DNA from: Ziziphus jujuba
Taxonomy: Eukaryota; Streptophyta; Magnoliopsida; Rosales; Rhamnaceae
DNA: 64,000 nucleotides
Direction: 5' to 3'
Assembly: GCF_031755915.1 (NCBI RefSeq)
Contig: NC_083379.1
Location: 22,816,001 to 22,880,000, forward strand
Part shown: positions 9,046 to 21,548 of the stretch, piece by piece
How the letters are laid out: every line of letters begins with the position of its first letter
Position numbering within the stretch: position 1 is the first letter of the stretch
Program-made: the position numbers and the translations under genes
Notes under the pieces: model-generated
Databases searched by the model: none
What the model saw: the letters and a program-made list of their open reading frames with translations, nothing else
What the model was told of the DNA's origin: nothing

Positions 9046-12045
9046 ATTAGGTGTTTTATCCAATGGTATTTTTTGAATACAAAAGTTATGGAAAGGATCC
9101 AAATGTGATTAAATTGTTTTCCAAGGATATTTTGGTATTTGGACTTTTAAAATCATTGAAAACTCCCATTATACAATCATCTTCTTTATTTATTTATAAG
9201 ACATACAAAGGCTATTTTAGACTTTTAAACTTTAAAACTTTTGAAAATTACCATTTTACCCTCACTATTCTTGGTCTATAAAACCCACGACACTCATTTT
9301 GAGACCATTTTCCCCTTATTTTCCTTTCCAATTCGAGACCTCTGCTGTTCAACTTCTCTCATCTTTTTTTTTTCCCCTCATTTTTCCCCTTCTTGAATAT
9401 TAAACCACCATTCCATTTTTATTTTATTTTATTTTGTTGAAATCTTAAACTTTAACACGTAATCATCACCTAGTTACTTCAAAAACAACAAAATTTCCTT
9501 TCTTAATCTTGCTTTTAATTCTCTTGATTTTTGTTTTAGCTTAAAATTCTTCATTTTTATGTTGCATGTATGATAAAGACTTGGCTTGCAAACGAAAAAT
9601 ACTTTTGTTCTTCTTTTCCTAAAAATCCTGAGATCTTGGATTTATTTTTTCTTAACAAATTTTCTTATTTTGCTATGATTTTAACTTGGGTTTCAAAATA
9701 TTATTTGGGTAATTGAGTTTTAGTAGGTTTATGAGCTTACATGTGGAGGATCTTTAAAGATCAAGTGGTAAATGAAGTTGCTTTATAGTTTTGAATGTAT
9801 GAGGATGGATACTCGATGACTTTCTAATGCATGTTGAATCTTGAGTTTTGATCTTTACGTTTTAGTTTTAGCTTCTTGATTTTTAAGTATGGATTCTAAT
9901 ATTTTTTAAGTACATATGTTGGTTATGTAGTTGCATGCAAATTGTGGTCTTATTGATCAATAGGTTTGAATTTGTATGAATCTTCTAGGAATTTTGATGG
10001 TTGCATGTTATGGATTTAAAGTTGTTGATGTTCTTCAAATTTTCGGAAGATAGATTTAAGGTTTAATGGCTTTGCGTTTGAGTTTAGTCAAGCATTGAAG
10101 CTTGTTTTTGTGTTGGGTTTATTAATGCCTTGAGTTTGAATCTTTGGTTTGATGATGATTTTGTTTTTGCATGTTAAATTGGATTGGTAACCTTTGATGC
10201 TCAATTTTTAAGATTAAGCTTGATTTTAACATGTATGTAAAATTCTCGAAGTTGAGAATTATATTTTGGAATTTACCAACATTTAATTTTTTGGACTTAA
10301 AAGAACTTTGGTGCTCGGATTTGTTGAAGATGATGAAATGGATATGTAATTATTGATGATTAATAGTTTTTTAAGGTTAAATATATTTGTGAATTTTGAA
10401 ATTATTATATACATAAATATATATTTTGGGGTTAAGCTTGTATATTTAATTTATAGGAATTTTTGAGTTTGAATTTGTTGAAAATTTTGGAGCTTTAGGA
10501 TTTTTGGAAATGAAATTGATTTTGGATTAAGTTTGATTGATTGGTTTTGGAAACGATTAAAAGAAATTTATTTTATTGGTTTCGGTTTGAGTAAATTGGA
10601 AACGAAATTAAGTTTCTCTTTTTATAATTTGAGGTTAAGTTTAATTTTATTTAATTGTTGGAAGGCTATTGGAATTTTAATTTTAATTGTATTTCTAAGT
10701 TTAAGATAAAAATTTCCTTTATTGAATTTAATTGGTTGGTTTTGAAGACTTTTGAAAACTTTCCTTTAAGTTGATTTTTCTTTAAACATTGAAAGGCTTT
10801 TGGAAATGAAATTTGAGGTTAAGATATAATTTTCTTTTTAACTGGAAGACATTGGGAAAGTTTCTTTGGTTGTGTATATGGATTTTCAATAAATTAATTA
10901 TTGAGGTTGAGTATAGTTTGGATTTAATTATTAATTAGTTTTATTATTTGATCGTTGATGATGAGATGACTTTGTTGGATAATTGTTGAATTTAAACTTA
11001 ATGAGAATATGTTAATGAATTGGAATTGTTGGTTAAGTTTGTGGACTTGACTAGAGAATTATGGAGATTAGTTTTGTGATGATGATGATGATTAGAACTT
11101 GTTGGTTAAATTGAGGAAAATGGTTTGAATTATGGATTGTGTTTTGGATTGATGGTGGTTGAGAATTTTGAACAGATTGGTTTACATTCTTGATTTGAGC
11201 ATTAATTAAGTTATGGTTTTAGTCAAGAACAAAGGAGCATTTGATTGAGATTGGAATAAAGGATTGCACCTGAGTTAGGGTTGCTAGGAATGTATTGTGA
11301 ATGGGCATTATTTTCCACAGTATATATATATGATGAAGTGAGAACGATTTATGAATTCATGAGCATGACATTTAGAATTTTGTGTGAATCTGTTTGATTA
11401 TGGCTTTCCATACATACTTTCTAATTTGTAATTTGCATTTATTATTATCATTATTATTTTGGAAATGATTATTTGGATATTATACTAATGAAATGATAGG
11501 ATTATATGAGTACTTTATATCACACATAGTGTGCATTAAGTTTATTATAATACCCCTTTTATGGATACTTATTTTTAAACTGGGCCAGGAAAATGTGCAT
11601 TGGTCTGGATTTTGAAAACTATTTTTAAAAGAATACTAGATTATGATGGATGATTAAGGACTAAGGATATTTAGATTGATATGCATATAATTTGATTATG
11701 ATTGATTATGATTTCATTATGATATATGGAATTGTTTCTTATCTCTAAGCTTAACCTTTCCAACATAAAGTAAAGACAAGACTGTTACATGGCTTCATAT
11801 TAATCACATTGGGAGAAAAATATGACTATTCTAAGGCCTTGGGCTTGGTCATCGATTGGAGACAAATAGGTTTGATATTTAGATTTGGTTTGGTCAATAA
11901 TGACCAGAGTTAAGGCTATGGATATGATAATGATTATGGTATTTTTTTTCTTACTTAGTGTTGAGTATCTTCCCCAAGTCGTTGAGATGATGTTTAGTTA
12001 TTTACATGCCCTACATATTGTAATTTGTTTATTGTATGTGTAATG
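9046..12045 (+). repeat. Probable long LTR-like repeat (plus orientation)
   Basis: Near 9240-9340 the sequence runs ACCATTTTACCCTC, then a TATA-like TCTATAAAACCC, then a pyrimidine-rich leader (CCCCTTATTTTCCTTTCC), as in many plant Ty3/gypsy LTR promoters. Some 2.6 kb of TTG-rich, stop-laden DNA without exons follows. No paired copy or target duplication was resolved, so the limits are approximate. Confidence 0.35.
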
Positions 12046-12049
12046 TCAA

Positions 12050-12577
12050 AGGTTTCTGATAGGATTGCCTTTGTGATTCTTTCCAAACATCTAAAGGGGT
12101 TCTGTCTAGGGAGAGTAGAAAATCAAGTAGAACACCTATAGTTTAGACATAACTTTGATACCTATGAATTAGAACACTTTTAATACTGTTCAATGACAAC
12201 AACAACCGCATTGGCCATTACAGCTTGAAATATATATGTACTTCCAAATGTCATAAGCAATGGGTCGTAGATTCAATCCTCATGAAGAAGAAAAAGATAA
12301 GTAATATGGAATTATATACATTAGAGTTAGTGCACCATAGTAGTTCTAGGAGTACAAGTATTTGATACAAGTGAGAAGAATATACATGTTTAAGTACAAT
12401 TCCATCAGAGTAGCAATATATATATATATCAATAGCGAAAGATGGATGTGATGGCATTGCCTGGAAGTATCATGTGATACCTATAAGTAGTAGTTTAGAG
12501 GAACAATTGAAAACGTATAAATCGTGAGACAAGTTTAGTGAGTGCATATTAGTATTTAGGAAAAAATATACATACAC

Positions 12578-12625
<48 letters not shown>

Positions 12626-13460
12626 AAATTCATTTTTCTCAAAGCCTTACTTCCTTTCTTTTAAAGGTTTTCCTGTTTGGAAAATACTTTCACAAAATCG
12701 TTCGAGTATGTCTCTAAAAATAAAATATCAGACATTTCAAAACTCATTGAAAACCATGGAACTCCATAGAAAGTTTCGAATGTCATAGTATATAACCAAA
12801 ATTCATGAACACATTTAAAACAAATATAACATCATCAAAATCTATAGATAATCCAATCCATAATCATATCAATCCCATGTATCAACACATAATCCATTAA
12901 TCCCATATACATACTTATAATCCATCAATTCCATGTACATACATATAATCTATCAATCCCATGTATATACATATGATCCATCAATCTCATATATAACATA
13001 TAATCAATCCATTTCATAAAATCCATATACCATACTCTACATTTAGTGCGGTCAAGTGATCCTTGGCATCCTACGGCCTTATAGGATAGAAGGGGAGGGG
13101 GAAACATCAGACGATCCTTTGGCATTCTAGAGGAATTGCGGCAAGATCCTAACATCACTTGCTACAATCGAGGATGGAATATATGTATCAAGCTATAATC
13201 AATATCCAATATATTCACCAGTACTGTATGGTACACAATCCAGCCAAATCAAATATTACTATTCAACCATTATGCATCACATTTTATAAAATCATATATA
13301 TGAATATAAGTTCATGTTTCCAAAATGATAAATGTGATGACATAAAACACGTTCATAACCTAAAACATTTTCAAAAATAAATATTCACTCACAAAGATAG
13401 CTCAAGCTTGATTTGCAACCATCGGATCACCTTTGGTATCACTCCTGATGCCTAAAATAA
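12050..13460 (-). repeat. Long LTR-like repeat copy A
   Basis: The same succession of phrases occurs here and at 16010-17880: TCTTTCCAAACATxTxAAGxGG, a CAACAACAACx stretch, GTGAxACAAGTTTAGT, runs of CAATCxCAT or ATAATCCAT, and TTGCAACC...GATCACCTTTG. The copy is shortened relative to the second one. It probably derives from the minus-oriented LTR of a Ty3/gypsy-type element. A TA microsatellite (about 12580-12620) lies inside. Confidence 0.5.
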
Positions 13461-13797
13461 TATCAAAATATTCAGTCAAACCAAGGAAAGACACATTACT
13501 AATTGTGTACGTGCTCAAGACCCTAATATTGCTCTCATAACCTGTTAATTCTAAAGTCATATACTAATTCCTCCAAAATCTTACACCAACTAATTTTTCT
13601 CATTTACTCAAATTGGGCATTTTCCATATCTCCACAATTCCTTGAAATTGAGTTAAGAGTTTTCTTCCATACATAACTAAAAACTTAAATTAATTGACAA
13701 TCACTATCAAAAACACTCACCCCATAGTTAACTAATTGCTCCAAAATCAAAACACTATAACCCATAATTGGATCTTCCTCAAAATCAACTCTCGAAT

Positions 13798-14110
13798 TTT
13801 GTCATAGGCATCGCAAAAACAAGAAAGTGTAGCACAATTATTTGCTGAAGCTAAATACATTGCAGCTGCTATAATAGAAAATCAAGTATTTTGGCTAAAA
13901 AGAATATTTTAAGACATGGGAGAACCTTAAAATCAAGCTACAAAGATCTTTATGATAGCAAATCAACAATTGCTATGGTATAGAATTCTATATTTCATAA
14001 AAGGCCAAGGCACACCAAGATCAAATATCATTTCCTATGTGATGCAGTATAATATAAATAGATTGAATTAATGTACTTTATCTTTACTAAAGCATTACCC
14101 ACAACACAAT
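13798..14110 (+). pseudogene. Ty1/copia RNase H, 3' remnant
   Basis: Translation gives SQKQESVAQLFAEAKYIAAA, then FWLKRIF, a TPRSNII..V motif at the position of the usual RTKHI, and a final Leu-rich stretch. This is the C-terminal part of a copia RNase H ('S-KQ-VA-STAEAEYIAA', 'HxRxKHI'). Stops are present, and no upstream pol remains because the sequence before 13798 is unrelated repeat DNA. Confidence 0.75.
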
Positions 14111-14129
14111 TTGAATTACTTTGGAAAGG

Positions 14130-14560
14130 GATTTGAATTTAAGAAATGCGCATCAAGGAAGAGTCTTGAAAAATGATACAATTTATACTTGAAGGCCAAG
14201 TAAACTTTTGTAACCAAACAAAGACTTGGTGACCAAGCCACCAACTTGATGACCAAGTAAACAAACTTGGGAAGCACGTTTTAAGTCTCTGTAAATAGCT
14301 ACTCTCCAATTTAAATTGGAATCAAGTCAAGAACTTGTAGCAAAAGCGAAAACAACTAGAGTTCTACTAATCAATCTAAAAAAAACAAAAAATAATAATA
14401 GAGAGAATTGTAGTTGGTGGTGAGAGTTAAAAAAACAAAAAATACTCCTACCATCTTTCCACTTGTAATTGAAAAAAAAGATTAATCAATAAAAGTTCAT
14501 TTTCTTTACAAACACCAATCCTCTTGTGTTCTTCCTTACACATTTTATTTTGGAAATAAA
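14130..14560 (+). repeat. Probable 3' LTR remnant of the copia element
   Basis: It directly follows the RNase H end. It contains AACTTGTAGCAAAAGC-type leader DNA, GAGAGAATTGTAG and the terminal phrase CCTCTTGTGTTCTTCC, typical of copia U5 regions. Edges are uncertain. Confidence 0.45.
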
Positions 14561-14849
14561 TCTATATTTCCAAAATATTTTTTTCTCTATCAATCACTAA
14601 CATCAAACAACTTTAAATCACAATAAAACTATTAAATAAGTTACAAGTCAAAAAGGCACAAAAATGGACATAGCAAACAATAATAAATAAGCTGTCCAAA
14701 TCCACTAACATAAACTTATGTTGCATTTCTAAAACATAAATGCTTAACATAAAGCATAAAATCCTACTTTTGTGGCAATTGTCTAACTTTTTATCATGTT
14801 TAGTTTGATTCCCAAACATATTATAATATTTTAATATAGTAAAGCTTAT

Positions 14850-15420
14850 GCATCCATTTCAACAGACAAGGAAAACAAAATAAAGTACTCATTCACCCAT
14901 CACTTGCAATCGAAAGGAAAGAAAAAAAAAAAAAAAAAACTATACAAAACTAAAAGCCCATTTACCAAGTTCTTTCAACTAATAATTAAAGCAGAACCAT
15001 GCATCCATCCCTTCTTAGTTCAACAAACAACAAAATAAAACCCTATATCTGTGAATATATAACTTTACTTAAATACCCAAATTGCTAAAGTCAGGAAAAT
15101 AAAACAAGAAATTAAAGAACAAGCCAAAAAACCCAAACTCAACTAATAGTTAAAATAAAACCATGCATCATTTTTAAGTTCAACTAACAAAAAAATAAAA
15201 ACTCACACTTAATTTATACTCAACATACACACATACCAATACCAAAAAAAGAAAAAAAAAAAAACTAAATGGAAAAATACAAACAAATCCATGGTCAACC
15301 AAAAAAGTCCAACAAAACCATGCATGAGTTAAAAAAGAAAAAGAAAAAAAAGGAAAGAAAAAAAAAACCCAAATGTAAACAAAAATAAATGCGAAAACAC
15401 CCATTTACGATTTTATGATA
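14850..15420. repeat. Degenerate tandem repeat with an ACCATGCATC core
   Basis: Near-identical phrases (ATGCATCCAT, AACCATGCATCCATCC, AAACCATGCATCAT, AAACCATGCATGAG followed by GTTCAAC-like and AAACAAAATAAA words) recur near 14848, 14996, 15159 and 15316, a spacing of about 150-165 bp. A-rich tracts separate them. Confidence 0.55.
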
Positions 15421-16009
15421 AACTGGGAGTTCTTTGTTGTCTCTAAAATATGCCATTTTGTCCACCAATAGTTATGCTTAGATTCTTTAATTCAATTTCT
15501 ATTATGATTTTCTTTTAGTTTTGGTTGGGATTTTTCAATAGTTCCACCAATGGTTTTAGTTTCAGTAAGTTTCAGCTTGCCCAGTTTAGGATTTGGATAT
15601 TTTTGAAACCCTAATCTACAATTCTAACATAAGTAAACCCCACTTGCCTTGATATTCCATTTTGGCCCCTGTGTTGGCGCCAAGTGATATGTTATAGTGC
15701 CAAGTGACATGTTTTTCTTGAAATACCCCCCTTCTAATGAAGCATATGCCATTCACATGGCATTTAACACTACAAAATGGACAGAATCACATTTAGGGGT
15801 CATGGGTGCAAAAACATATAAATTTGGGGTGCATAGGTAGTGAATATGAAGTTCGGGTGTTATTTGCAAACAGTTTAAAAGTTCAAGGGCACCACTACAA
15901 AAAATCATATATTTTATTTGTTAAACAAATGACCAAATATATATTAATGAACAAAATGTAGAAAAACAATCCTATAATTATTACTAAAATAGAAAATTTA
16001 TCAATAATT
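15421..16009. other. Non-coding, no gene seen
   Basis: A short direct repeat GCCAAGTGAtATG/GCCAAGTGAcATG occurs at about 15679-15711. A CACTACAAAAAAT word at 15892 resembles a CACTA terminus, but no partner was found. Confidence 0.4.
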
Positions 16010-16605
16010 GATAAGACTGCTCCTCAAGTCCTTTCTAAACATTTGAAGTGGTCTTGCCCGGGAAAAGCTCTACTTGAAATCTACTATAACCCGGATAGGA
16101 TCTTCCTTGTAGAAATTGGATACTAACCTTAAAAAAATACGAGGGAAAGAAAACACTTATTATAATGTTCCATAGCAACAACAACAACTTCATAGTTCCA
16201 AAATCAAGCGGAGACATAATTAGGTTCTACAAATATGGGTCTATCCACTAAAGTAGTATAAATGAATAAATACAAAATATCGAAAGTACTCAATATAATT
16301 TATATATCAAAATCAACGAAAAAAATAATGCATCATATCATTAGTGTCAATGGGAATCAGCAATATATCAGTAGTGGAATAATATATGAACAACGAAGAT
16401 ACTTGAACATGTTGTATGAAACCTATTAGCTAACTCCTAGGGTACAATTTAAAAACATAAAACCATGAAACAAGCTTAGTAAATAAATAATATAAATATT
16501 TGAAAAATAAATACATTTAGTTGAAATCATTTCCCTTAAAATCTCACAATCACTTTTTCAAAAGTCTCCTATTTTGGAAAATGATTTTGCAAAACCCAAT
16601 AATTT

Positions 16606-16672
16606 CCCAAAATCTAAGTAAATCACATATGTAATTTTCCAAAATCTAAGTAAATCACATATCTCATCCAGA
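16606..16672. repeat. Tandem duplication of about 33 bp
   Basis: CCAAAATCTAAGTAAATCAC occurs twice in immediate succession. Confidence 0.9.
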
Positions 16673-17290
16673 AATATAATAATTTTGGTAAATACCATAA
16701 CCTTTTAATAAAATATAATTTGGATTTCATATAAGTAACCATAAGTATGAAAAATGATTTTATCCAAAATTTGAACAATGATTTTATCGAAAATCTAAAA
16801 TATTATAAATAAACATTATAGCCAAAATCCAAAATATTATAATTAAACAATATAACCAAAATCCATAAATTATAATTAAACATTATATCCGTAATCTAAA
16901 ATATCCATTCCTTAATGTAAAATATCCAATTCTAGTGTGTTATAAATTATCGGGAAGGAGGAAGCTATCAATATGAACATTAGCATCTTAGAGGTGTGAC
17001 AGATTGAGACCTCATCATCTAAAATAAAACTTGGATCTCGTATAAGTAACCATAAGTATAAATAAGTATTTTATCTAAAATCTAGAATATTATAAACAAA
17101 CATTTTAACAAAAACACCCATTATATCTATACTCCAAAATATTCAATTCCTTGTGTACCATTCCAAAATATCATAATCTCTCATACGACTAAACCTAGTG
17201 TTCTAATGTGTTGTAGACTACTAAGGAAGGAGAAGCTGTCAATATGAGACCCTCAATATCATAAAGGCATCACAGATTGAGACCTTATCA

Positions 17291-17369
17291 TCCAACCTCA
17301 CAAAGCACATGATCTTAGTAGGGGACCTCATCATCCAACCTCACAAAGCACATGATCTTAGTAGGGGAT
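17291..17369. repeat. Tandem duplication, period 43 bp
   Basis: The unit beginning TCCAACCTCACAAAGCACAT at 17291 is repeated at 17334 with no visible mismatch across the shared part. Confidence 0.95.
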
Positions 17370-18960
17370 GGGGATAAGCATACATAACCATATATTTATC
17401 ATATCCTAATCCATGGTGCAGTAGTGCTACTCATAGTACACATATAGAATCCATAATACATATATGATATTCGAAAGATATAACTCCATTTCCAAAATCA
17501 TAATATGAATATATCCATAATTATCAACATACTTAAAATGTAATAATGTCAAAATATTCGTTCTAAATATTTTAGAAATAATAAATTATTAAACCTTGAT
17601 TGCAAAATTTAAAACCATATAAATTTATATTTCTAAAAACATAATATAATAATGTAAATCATTCATATCACCCTATATAATTTTTGAAAATAGAAACTCA
17701 CTCACACAATTTAAAAGCATTGAATTCTAACGGGAAAAACATAGCATAAAACATATAATCCATAATATATACATCTCCCAAATTAGTTGGAAAATAAATA
17801 TTTACTCATAGATTGTAGCTTAAACCCAATCCACTACAAGATCACCTTTGAGCTCGACCTCAATGGCTAACGTAATTAAAAAAATTACCCAATCAAGCAC
17901 CATACAACGATAAAATAAATTGTGTGTGCATGTTAGGGCTTAATTTTGTCCTTAAAACCTCGAAATCTCAATTCTCAATGTCAAAAATTTAATTTTTCAA
18001 AATTTTTAAAATTTCTAACATTAGAAATTGAGGTTTAATTAATGAAGTTGAATCTTCCAATAAGTCATATTAAACTCCAATTACACTTTGACAAATCGAA
18101 TTGGTCATAAGTCATCCGATTAGTGCAATTTTAGATGGTTATTACCTATTTACCCATTTTAACCAAATTTTGGAGAAGTACCCTAACAACATCAAGAACT
18201 TACAAATCATATATTCTTAAAAATCATATATTGTTGGAAAGCCCAAGAAATAAGGATTACAATGGTGTTCTCACCTTGTTGAAACTACATGCATGGTGAT
18301 TGAAAAATCACCCAAAATTTATTGCGAACCTTGGATCCTTAAAACCAGAGAGGATCCAAACGAATGAACACCATTGGTTTGGTCGAAATTGGCCAAATCC
18401 ATGATGGTTAGAATATAACCTTTAGCTTTGTTGCCAATGAAAGCGGTTACTGGCATGTCACCAATCCAAATGGCTTGAAATTTGTGTTGTTGGTTTATCT
18501 CAAGGTGGGTAAGGTAGTTGGCTGGCTTGTATAGTGTAGATTTGCTAAAAATGGCTAGATCTCAATGAGAAGCAAAGCTACCATCACATGTTTTAAATGC
18601 GTGCGATGGTGGATTGCTAGAAAATTTTAGGGTTTTGGTCATCGGGAGGGGGGGTCATTGTATGGGCAGGCACATGCAGGCTAAAGGTGGCTAGAAAATG
18701 GTCAAAATGGGTGAAGCCGAATATGTGGTGGTGGTGGGTTATGGATCTCTACGACATCTAAGGTTTTATGATTTTTGGGGGGCATTTTGGTAATTTTAGC
18801 CTTTTGGGAGAGTCTTTAGACATGAAAAATTCTAGGCACAAATTTCCAGACTTATATAAACCTTGGGACCAATTAGGCCAAAACACATAGGTTTGGACAT
18901 TATAAAACTTATATCACATGTGATACTTTGTAGAACCGTAATTTTTGATTTGTAACTTAG

Positions 18961-20247
18961 AATCAAGTCTTGCTGCTAGTCTTCAAACTTGTTTCAATGA
19001 GTTATACATAGTGGTACTAGAGTCAAAATAAAAAATAAAAAATCAATCATATAAAAAGTCAACCCTGAGCCCCATGTGGTTAAATCAGTCAATCCTAGTC
19101 AAACTGAGTTAAAATTAAAAAATGTTGATATTTTTCCAATATAAGATGTTACAATTGTACATGAATGGTTTTGACAATTAATAAATATAGCAAATAGTTA
19201 GAACTAATTACAATAAATAGGAAAAGTATGCTATACGAATTTAGCATGATAGACAAAAAATAATATTAAGAATAAAAATATTCAAACACAAATAAAAAAA
19301 ATTAAAAAATAAATTAGAAGTGTTTTACAATTAAATTCCATTTATCATTTAATTGTGTACTCATAAAATTCTTAGATTTAAAATCACTTTTGTTATTTGA
19401 AAAAGCTTATAAATTACATCTCTATGGGAAGGAAGAATAATTAGCTAAGAATGTTGAAAAATTGCTTTATATGCTTGGTTTTTCATGTTAAAGATTATGA
19501 CTTAGATAACATAATTGGCAAAACACTTACAAAAGACTAAAAATATTAGAATAATTTTCCATATTAAAGAGTACAGAAACAAAGAAAAAATAAAAAAAAG
19601 CATAAGAGTGCAATGGAGAAAATGAACAACTAATTTTTTGTTATTTATTATTATCACAAGTTTTTTCTTTTATATATATGTATGTATGTATGTATTTTTT
19701 TTTTCTATATTCTTATTATAAATTAATTGTATTTTATTTACAAACTAAATGACTTTTGTTATTAAGCTGTGTATACAATCATAATTATGTTAAATTGTAA
19801 AACCACTTTTTGCTAGAGATTAAGATTGCCATAAATATCTTTATATTATTGTTTCAATTATCAATACAAAACACCTTTAAAATTTTTTTTCGAACATTGC
19901 ATAGTTATTGACAAGCCTAAAGTTAAAATCCATTAATTCAAATCTAAATGATATATTTTTTTAAAAAAGTTAAAAAAAATCTAAATAAAAGTATTAAATT
20001 TATAATACATATTTACCAATTGATTATAAAATAATTTAATAGAAAAGTATACCACAGTTAAAATAAAAATAATAAATGATACCTTCTTGCAACATAATTC
20101 AGTGAGATTACAGATTGTAATCCAATTTAAAGAGTAAATTTTATTGTTATATTAATTTATTTTTTTATAATGATGATTATTATAGATATAATTTCTCTAT
20201 GAAATTATTACATATTTTCTCTTTTTTTTTTCTTTAAAAAAAAGAGA
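18961..20247. other. AT-rich non-coding DNA
   Basis: No exon is recognised on either strand. There is a TATG microsatellite near 19678-19694. It ends at the left inverted repeat of the Mutator-like element. Confidence 0.5.
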
Positions 20248-20500
20248 GGACAAAATATATTTTAGCATCCTCTACTTTTACATTTTTTCATTTTGGGGTC
20301 AGAAAATTTTTTTTGACATCTAATATCCTATACTAATTAAACCATTAAATGCTAACATTTTCTATTAAAATTTGCTCATGTGATACTCACGTGCCAAATA
20401 AAACGATTTTTCTTATATTTTCATATAATTTCACAAAACTTTTTGAGAAAAAAATGGTTAAAAATTGTAAAAAAATCTCACCATTTAATATTGTAGGGTC
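20248..20500 (+). repeat. MULE left terminal inverted repeat
   Basis: It pairs in inverted orientation with 33465-33721. Homology fades after a CTCACCATTTAATA phrase (right counterpart CTCACCGTTTAATA). The CACGTG-containing core is kept in the right copy. Confidence 0.85.
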
Positions 20501-21245
20501 AGGTAGACATCACCATACATGTACACAGTACAATCATTTTTTCTAGCTAATTTATGCTGGAAGTGTGTGTGAAATGTAAGGATTTTATTTAATTTCGTTT
20601 GAGAAGTTTAAGGATTAAGATTAAGCTTCCCCACCCCCCCTTTAGGATTTTTGAACTCGATTAATTTATGCAAGAACAACACTGGTGTTTGACATGGACA
20701 AGATTATGAGTTATGAAATTGGAAAAACTCTATATTTTCAACAAAAGAGTGCATGGTTGTGACAAAAAGTTGAGGTATGTATGAATAATAGTTTTACACA
20801 AAAATAAAGCTTAAAGACTACTCGTTATCTAAAGCTTTGCTTATAGAATGTTCTAAAACACCATGTATTTTCACATGTTTAGTTAATTAGTTTATTAATT
20901 ATTTGTTTTCTTCGTACTGTTTTGCGAATGGAGGGTCTCCCTGATGATGATAGACATAGTTTTAGTCAAGCATGGTCCTAGGAATGTTGTTTGCTTATTA
21001 AATTGAATTTCAAAAGGTGATTGTGCCATTAGTAATAGTTTATATGTTTTTAAATTGAGTTAACTGTGATTTGTTGTTTGTTGTTATGAAAATTGAATGT
21101 TTTTTCACCTTTGCTTTTATTGGAAAATGAACTATATCATATATAATGTATATCTAGGAGATGTAAATTATTGGTTTTTTATTTGATGTGTTTGGGATTT
21201 CTATTTATATATGTTGTTTGGCCACATATAAATATTGTGTTAACA
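20501..21245. other. MULE 5' region before the transposase
   Basis: Non-coding, T-rich, with no exon recognised. It probably holds the transposase promoter and leader. Confidence 0.4.
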
Positions 21246-21368
21246 GCATGTGTTGTTAGCATAAATGTTAAAATGTTAAAATAATGGTACCGGTCCCATT
21301 ATGTCTCATTAAGTTATACATGTTTTGGTAGCATGTGTTGTTAGCATAAATGTTAAAATGTTAAAACA
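21246..21368. repeat. Direct duplication, period 85 bp
   Basis: GCATGTGTTGTTAGCATAAA followed by TGTTAAAATGTTAAAA occurs at 21246 and again at 21331. Confidence 0.9.
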
Positions 21369-21409
21369 GTTGTACTGGTCTGATTGGTAAAGCAGTTGGA
21401 TGGAGACCT

Positions 21410-21482
21410 TAAATTATTATTATTATTATTATCATCATCTTCATCATCATCATCATCATTATTATTATTATTATTATTATTT
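21410..21482. repeat. (TTA)n/(ATC)n compound microsatellite
   Basis: Runs of ATT, then ATC, then ATT trinucleotides. Confidence 0.95.
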
Positions 21483-21548
21483 TGTTGACTAATTGTGGCA
21501 TTATTTGTTATTTGACTAAATGTAGCTTTGTATTGTATTTATATAGGA

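Larger units (their letters stand above)
16010..18960 (-). repeat. Long LTR-like repeat copy B
   Basis: This is a fuller version of the 12.05-13.46 kb repeat. On the minus strand, a TATA-like GGTTTATATAAG (about 18855) precedes a GC-richer leader, and the remainder is non-coding. It contains two short tandem duplications described separately. I could not resolve the LTR termini or a target duplication. It could be a solo LTR of a large Ty3/gypsy family. Confidence 0.45.

Noticed and set aside
15892..15904. CACTACAAAAAAT word resembling a CACTA transposon end
   Set aside because: No inverted partner or transposase is seen, and the word is common by chance in AT-rich DNA.
17291..17369. Short regular repeats considered as a CRISPR-like array
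   Set aside because: Only two adjoining copies without spacers, in a plant genome.
19005..19030. Phrase GTGGTACTAGAGTC resembling a primer-binding site after copy B of the long repeat
   Set aside because: Too altered, and its orientation does not agree with the minus orientation inferred for that repeat.
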